A stretch of DNA of 11,667 nucleotides from Cudoniella acicularis (taxonomy: Eukaryota; Ascomycota; Leotiomycetes; Helotiales; Helotiaceae). Location: assembly GCA_013054445.1 (NCBI GenBank), contig JAAMPI010001664.1, positions 1 through 11,667 of the forward strand. Direction: 5' to 3'. Below the pieces are notes generated by a model that had not been told where the DNA came from, searched no databases, and saw nothing but the letters and a program-made list of their open reading frames with translations. Position numbers and translations under genes: made by a program. Within the stretch, counting starts at the first letter, position 1. Each line of letters starts with the position of its first letter. Shown piece by piece: positions 8,162 to 11,667 of this stretch.

Positions 8162-8398
8162 TTAAGACATCCATGGCTTTCTCGTATCACCAACTACGAA
8201 TGGAAATTCGAATCGGTTGATCGGGGATACGAACCACCCGAGTACTCGGTTACAGGTGTCACGGTACTTGTGAATCTTCCGATGGATGTTGTGGTCCGGA
8301 GACAATGGAGCGATTGCGTGCACATCCTTTTCGGCACACAACTGCACAGCCGTTGATGTCTTGTACTTCGAAAAAGGAGCTCTTTCAAATACAAAGTA
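8162..8398 (-). pseudogene. 78-codon protein-like remnant, family unknown
   Basis: Open from 8398, just after TGA at 8401-8399, to TAA at 8164-8162. It includes YFVFERAPFSKYKTSTAV, then CAEKDVHAIAPLSPDHN and FEFPFVVGDTRKPWMS. The frame continues protein-like upstream of the TGA (RSTAKDL), where a Trp codon turned to TGA by one G-to-A change would join the two. An acceptor-like TATCAG precedes that part at about 8423. The C-terminus looks natural but no domain is recognised. Probably the 3' part of a degraded gene; chance openness cannot be excluded. Confidence 0.3.
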
Positions 8399-8440
8399 TC
8401 ACAGATCTTTGGCTGTGCTACGCCTGATAAGTCATTCTAC

Positions 8441-8930
8441 AGATTCCGAGGAGTAAATCCTGACTGCTGGTTTCCACCTAGCGACAAACTGCAGATGCAG
8501 ACGCGATGCCGATACTCAAAAAATCCCTGAATCCGCGAGTCAGCAACCTATTCATGCTGGCTCTGTGATGATATTTCAGAAATGGTTTGGAGAAATCTCT
8601 TGGTCCGTTCCTCGCGTCACGTTTGCGGCAAACAGACTACTTGAATAGTATCAACCCCTCCCGCTCCTTTACCATTATTCACTGGCTGGCTGGAGTCGGA
8701 GTTGGACATTGTGATATGCGGTTACATATACGAGGAAGTGTGGCGCCCTTGTAGCAACAGGTGCTTTGTGCGGAGGTAGCTCGTTTGTGCTGTTATTCGC
8801 CATGGCGAGGAAGGAAGTCCCAGGTGATATTGATATTTGTTTCGTTGCAATTCACTGTTACTGGAGGCGGTGTGTCATGGCAGTCCTGCAGTCTTTGTGG
8901 TGTACTGTTCGCTTTTTTGGCCATCCCTGG
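8441..8930. other. Intergenic region upstream of the DUF1996-WSC gene
   Basis: No gene is seen. Open frames starting near 8761 on the plus strand run into the first exon of the DUF1996-WSC gene in the wrong frame and are shadows. This is the probable promoter region of that gene. Confidence 0.5.
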
Positions 8931-8940
8931 ATATTTAAAG
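8930..8940 (+). promoter_or_regulatory. TATA-like box of the DUF1996-WSC gene
   Basis: GATATTTAAAG lies about 117-127 bases before the ATG at 9057. The leader that follows is rich in C and A (repeated CCAAA/AACAACAA), typical of fungal 5' untranslated sequence. Confidence 0.4.
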
Positions 8941-9056
8941 TCTTGCTTCCACTTGCCGGTTGACTTTTCAACACTTAACAATCGCGACCTCCAACTCGCG
9001 TCGACCTCCAAAAACCAAACAACAACACGAGGTATCTTGCTGTTGCACCCCCAATC

Positions 9057-10945
9057 ATGCGTGCAAACATGGCCTACCTTCTTGGCCTTCTGGCTTCTGC
9101 GAATCTTGCAGTGGCATTCTTTCGCCTCCCTTGCGCTGCGCCAATCGTTGTCGAACGCGCGGATCCGATCGTCAGTCCAGGTCAAGTATCAAATCATATG
9201 CACACTATCATGGGTGGCAATGGATTTGGATTTCAGATGGACTACGCAGCAACTCAAGCTTCGACCTGTTCCTCTTGCGCCGTCGTCCAGGACAAGTCGA
9301 ACTATTGGGTCCCTGTGAGTGTTATTCTTAATTTTTTCAAAACTGTAAAGTACTGAAGGGATAGAATATTTCTGTTTCTGTTAGGCGCTCAATTGAGCGT
9401 TTCGATGGCCTCGCGGGCCCTCTTTGGCGTTTCCCAGTGAATAGGATAGTTTATTCACTATTTTAGGAGCTGTGGGACATACAACCATAACATCAAAATA
9501 TGTCGAAATTTATGGGATCTTTTCAAGCTTGGAAACTACACTAATTTGTTATCATAGACTGTTTACTACAGAGCCAAGAACGGCACATTTACCTCTGTTG
9601 GTCAAACTGGAGGAGCACTAATCTATTACCTGTAAGTTTATCTTTAAATTGAGGATATGGTTACCACTAAAAATTTCCAGGCAACGACAAGACTCTAGTG
9701 CCGTAAACCTCATGGCTTTCCCTGAAGGTTTCCGCATGGTCGCAGGCAATCCATTCCTCCGAAGCTACAACAACACTCTCGAACAACAAGCCATCAACTG
9801 GGCATGCATTGGTTCTCCTCATGCGGACACTAATGGCTTCCCGGATTATAACTGTCCTGATGGTCTCCGTGCGCAGGTGTTCTTCCCATCCTGTTGGAAT
9901 GGCAAGGATCTTGATACCCCAGATCACAAGTCCCACGTGGCATACCCCTCTGGTTTAACGACCGGTGAATGCCCTCCGGGTTTCCCTGTGCAATTCGTAT
10001 CCATCTTTTACGAAGTCCTCTGGGACACTCCTGATTTTGCCGATATGTGGTATGGAAATTCACAGCCATTCGTTCTCTCTCATGGTGATCCCACTGGATA
10101 TGGGCTTCACGGCGATTTTCTGAATGGGTAAGTAGCTAAAAAGATCCCATAGTTTTCTATGGAACGATATAAGTATTGCAACACTTACTAACGACTCTCA
10201 GATGGAATGTCTCTGTTCTTCAAAATGCTATCGATAATTGCAATAACCCAGACGGCATCCTTGAAGACTGCCAGTATTTCACTACTGTCACCCCCGATAT
10301 AGCAGCGAGCTGCCAAGTTCCTTCCTCAATCGACGAACAAGTATTCGGTACGGTGGATAAATTGCCTGGCTGCAATCCCGTTCAGAATGGGCCTGAAATG
10401 GCTACGGCAAGGTCGAATTGCGGCGCGCCAACCACGATCAGCAAGCCAAATTTCCCATTCGTGGACCTTACGAAATCAAAGCATTTTGCATACATTGGCT
10501 GTGGCACCGACCCTGGAGGACAACCGCGAACTCTACTTGGTGCCAGTGAACAGAATAACAATATGACGGTCGAGTCTTGCGTTGATTTCTGCGTTAGCAA
10601 GGGATACCGCATTGCTGGTATGTTTTCCCTTTCGCAAAATCCCTACTGTGCAAATATCCTCAACACTTCTTTCTCTTTGAGTTATTCGCAAACTAACAAT
10701 AATCTTCAACAGGTCTTGAATACTCAACTCAATGCTTCTGCGACAACTCGTTCTCCAAGGATCGAGCACCCGTCCCGGGCCTCCTCCAAGACTGCTCGAT
10801 GCCTTGCTCCGGCAATGACAAGGAAGTCTGTGGTGGAGGTGCCTTAATCTCTCTTTACCAAAAATGCACCGACAGCACCTGCCATAATGTGCAGTTGACA
10901 TTTATCAACGGCACTGCAAGTTCAGCAGCACACAAGCCCCACTGA
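9057..10945 (+). CDS. Secreted DUF1996 domain protein with C-terminal WSC domain
   Basis: Five exons: 9057-9314, 9558-9631, 9681-10127, 10202-10617, 10713-10945, giving 1428 bases and 475 residues with every splice phase consistent. Donors are GTGAGT, GTAAGT, GTAAGT and GTATGT; CTAAC branch sites precede the last two acceptors. Residues 1-20 form a signal peptide; Met5 is an alternative start. The DUF1996 domain (about 35-270) opens with SNHMHTIMGGNGFGF (45-59) and CSSC (71-74), continues with GTFTSVGQTGGALIYYL, and carries FPEGFRMVAGNP and the Cys-rich FPSCWNGKDLD. The WSC domain (about 355-450) has FAYIGCG, CVDFC, QCFC, DCSMPC and EVCGGG, the expected eight-cysteine carbohydrate-binding pattern. 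The tail is short, with no membrane segment or GPI-type hydrophobic end, so the protein is probably secreted and wall- or glucan-associated. DUF1996 has no established reaction. Intron 1 is long (243 bases) and carries palindromes. Confidence 0.93.
9386..9459. repeat. Two palindromes inside the long first intron of the DUF1996-WSC gene
   Basis: CGCTCAATTGAGCG at 9386-9399 is a perfect 14-base palindrome. AGTGAATA at 9436-9443 and TATTCACT at 9452-9459 form an 8-base inverted repeat with an 8-base loop. The GC-rich stretch between them (about 9400-9435) contrasts with the AT-rich rest of the intron, as an insertion would. Confidence 0.6.
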
Positions 10946-11667
10946 GAGAATTACAGATGCGACCATAATTTCTGTACAAAAAGGCAACTTCTTTCTCTCC
11001 ATGTCTCACCATTTCTGATATCGATGCTGGGCAAAGACGGTTTTTGATAAGCTGGCACATACATATGGATTCTGGTTCTCTTTCACGCAGGATGGTATCA
11101 ACTGGATGGATGGTATCTTGGTGGATAGATAACTAGATGGTGTTTGGTAGCTTGGTCCTGCTATCTTGGTCCTACTGGTTAGGCATACCATACGGCGTAA
11201 TTTTCTTGGAGACATTGAGGGGGAAGACGAAAAGATACTTTGGGAAGACTCATTATGATAAGCCAACAAAATAAGCAAAACACACTTTAATTTTCAAATC
11301 CTTGTTCTTCTATTGAGACGTGCTTGATCTACAAGTCAAAGTTAGAAGAAACCTGAAAACAAGAAACATCACTATACAATACGAGCAGAGCCAGGTCTGT
11401 GTTTCTTGTGTTGACAAAAGTGATTTCGAGCGGAGCTTAGATTTTTTAAGCCTCGCGTTGGATAGTCCATACCACCTATCGAGTAACGAGCCTGGTCGGC
11501 TAAGTCTGTAGAATTCAGGGTATTTTACTAGTAAATCGTAAATCGAAAATCAAAATTTTTAAAAAGGCAGTTAATAGATAGTACCTTTGCCTTCCAAAAC
11601 TCACGATTGTTTAGATTACAAGCTATAATTACTTATAGATATTTTATAACTTTGAAGTGATCGCGAT
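10946..11667. other. AT-rich 3' flank with no gene
   Basis: Follows the TGA of the DUF1996-WSC gene. No open frame here has protein-like composition; 11006-11278 (-) and 11320-11511 (+) are low-complexity chance frames. Small direct repeats lie at 11090-11176. The last 150 bases are strongly AT-rich. No clear polyadenylation signal is seen. Confidence 0.5.
11090..11176. repeat. Short direct repeats downstream of the DUF1996-WSC gene
   Basis: GGATGGTATC occurs at 11090-11099 and again at 11108-11117. A 14-base tandem pair, AGCTTGGTCCTGCT at 11149-11162 and ATCTTGGTCCTACT at 11163-11176, matches at 12 of 14 positions. Several GGAT/GATGG words between them suggest slippage-derived, minisatellite-like sequence. 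Confidence 0.55.

Noticed and set aside
8793..9185. 130-codon minus-strand ORF
   Set aside because: Antisense to the promoter and first exon of the DUF1996-WSC gene; composition is not protein-like.
8761..9331. Plus-strand ORFs of 185 and 123 codons overlapping exon 1 of the DUF1996-WSC gene
   Set aside because: Wrong frames; the 9057 frame has the signal peptide and the DUF1996 signature and splices correctly.
10533..10901. 122-codon minus-strand ORF
   Set aside because: Antisense shadow of the WSC-coding exons and intron 4.

Overview
The window looks like draft sequence from a filamentous ascomycete (Pezizomycotina; Helotiales-like is my guess from family resemblance, not something the sequence proves). 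The reasons are short introns with GTATGT/GTAAGT donors and CTAAC/CTGAC branch sites, a secreted DUF1996-WSC protein, a 2EXR/F-box-like protein, a fungal-type APH-like phosphotransferase fragment, and no operon structure. Eight ambiguous bases cluster at 3826-3885, so local base errors are possible.

Layout: 1-640 is upstream sequence with a TATA-like box. 641-1745 (+) is a secreted Gly/Asn/Pro-repeat protein of unknown function whose frame breaks in a run of nine G. 2253-3041 (-) is an intact 2EXR/F-box-like protein. About 3307-3720 (+) is a fragment of an APH/protein-kinase-like gene with no start codon, ending shortly before the ambiguous-base patch. 4091-6954 (-) is one PhoD-type alkaline phosphatase gene that single-frame ORFs break into unrelated-looking pieces. 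I could place eight exons and seven introns, and the copy carries three frameshifts, a damaged splice donor, an internal stop and a mutated GDSH motif. 6955-8930 holds no convincing intact gene, only protein-like remnants on the minus strand and diverged short repeats. 9057-10945 (+) is an intact five-exon gene for a secreted protein with an N-terminal DUF1996 domain and a C-terminal WSC domain. The rest, to 11667, is AT-rich non-coding sequence with small direct repeats.

The main result is the decayed PhoD gene. Many differences from what the family normally shows can be explained by G-to-A changes on its coding strand, mostly in the CpA context expected of repeat-induced point mutation (RIP). 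Together with the APH fragment and the remnants at 7.1-8.4 kb, this makes the middle of the window a zone of decaying genes between two healthy loci. The three secreted products (the repeat protein, the ancestral PhoD and DUF1996-WSC) share an outward-facing role, but nothing shows that these genes act together. I found no tRNA, rRNA, CRISPR array or complete transposon.
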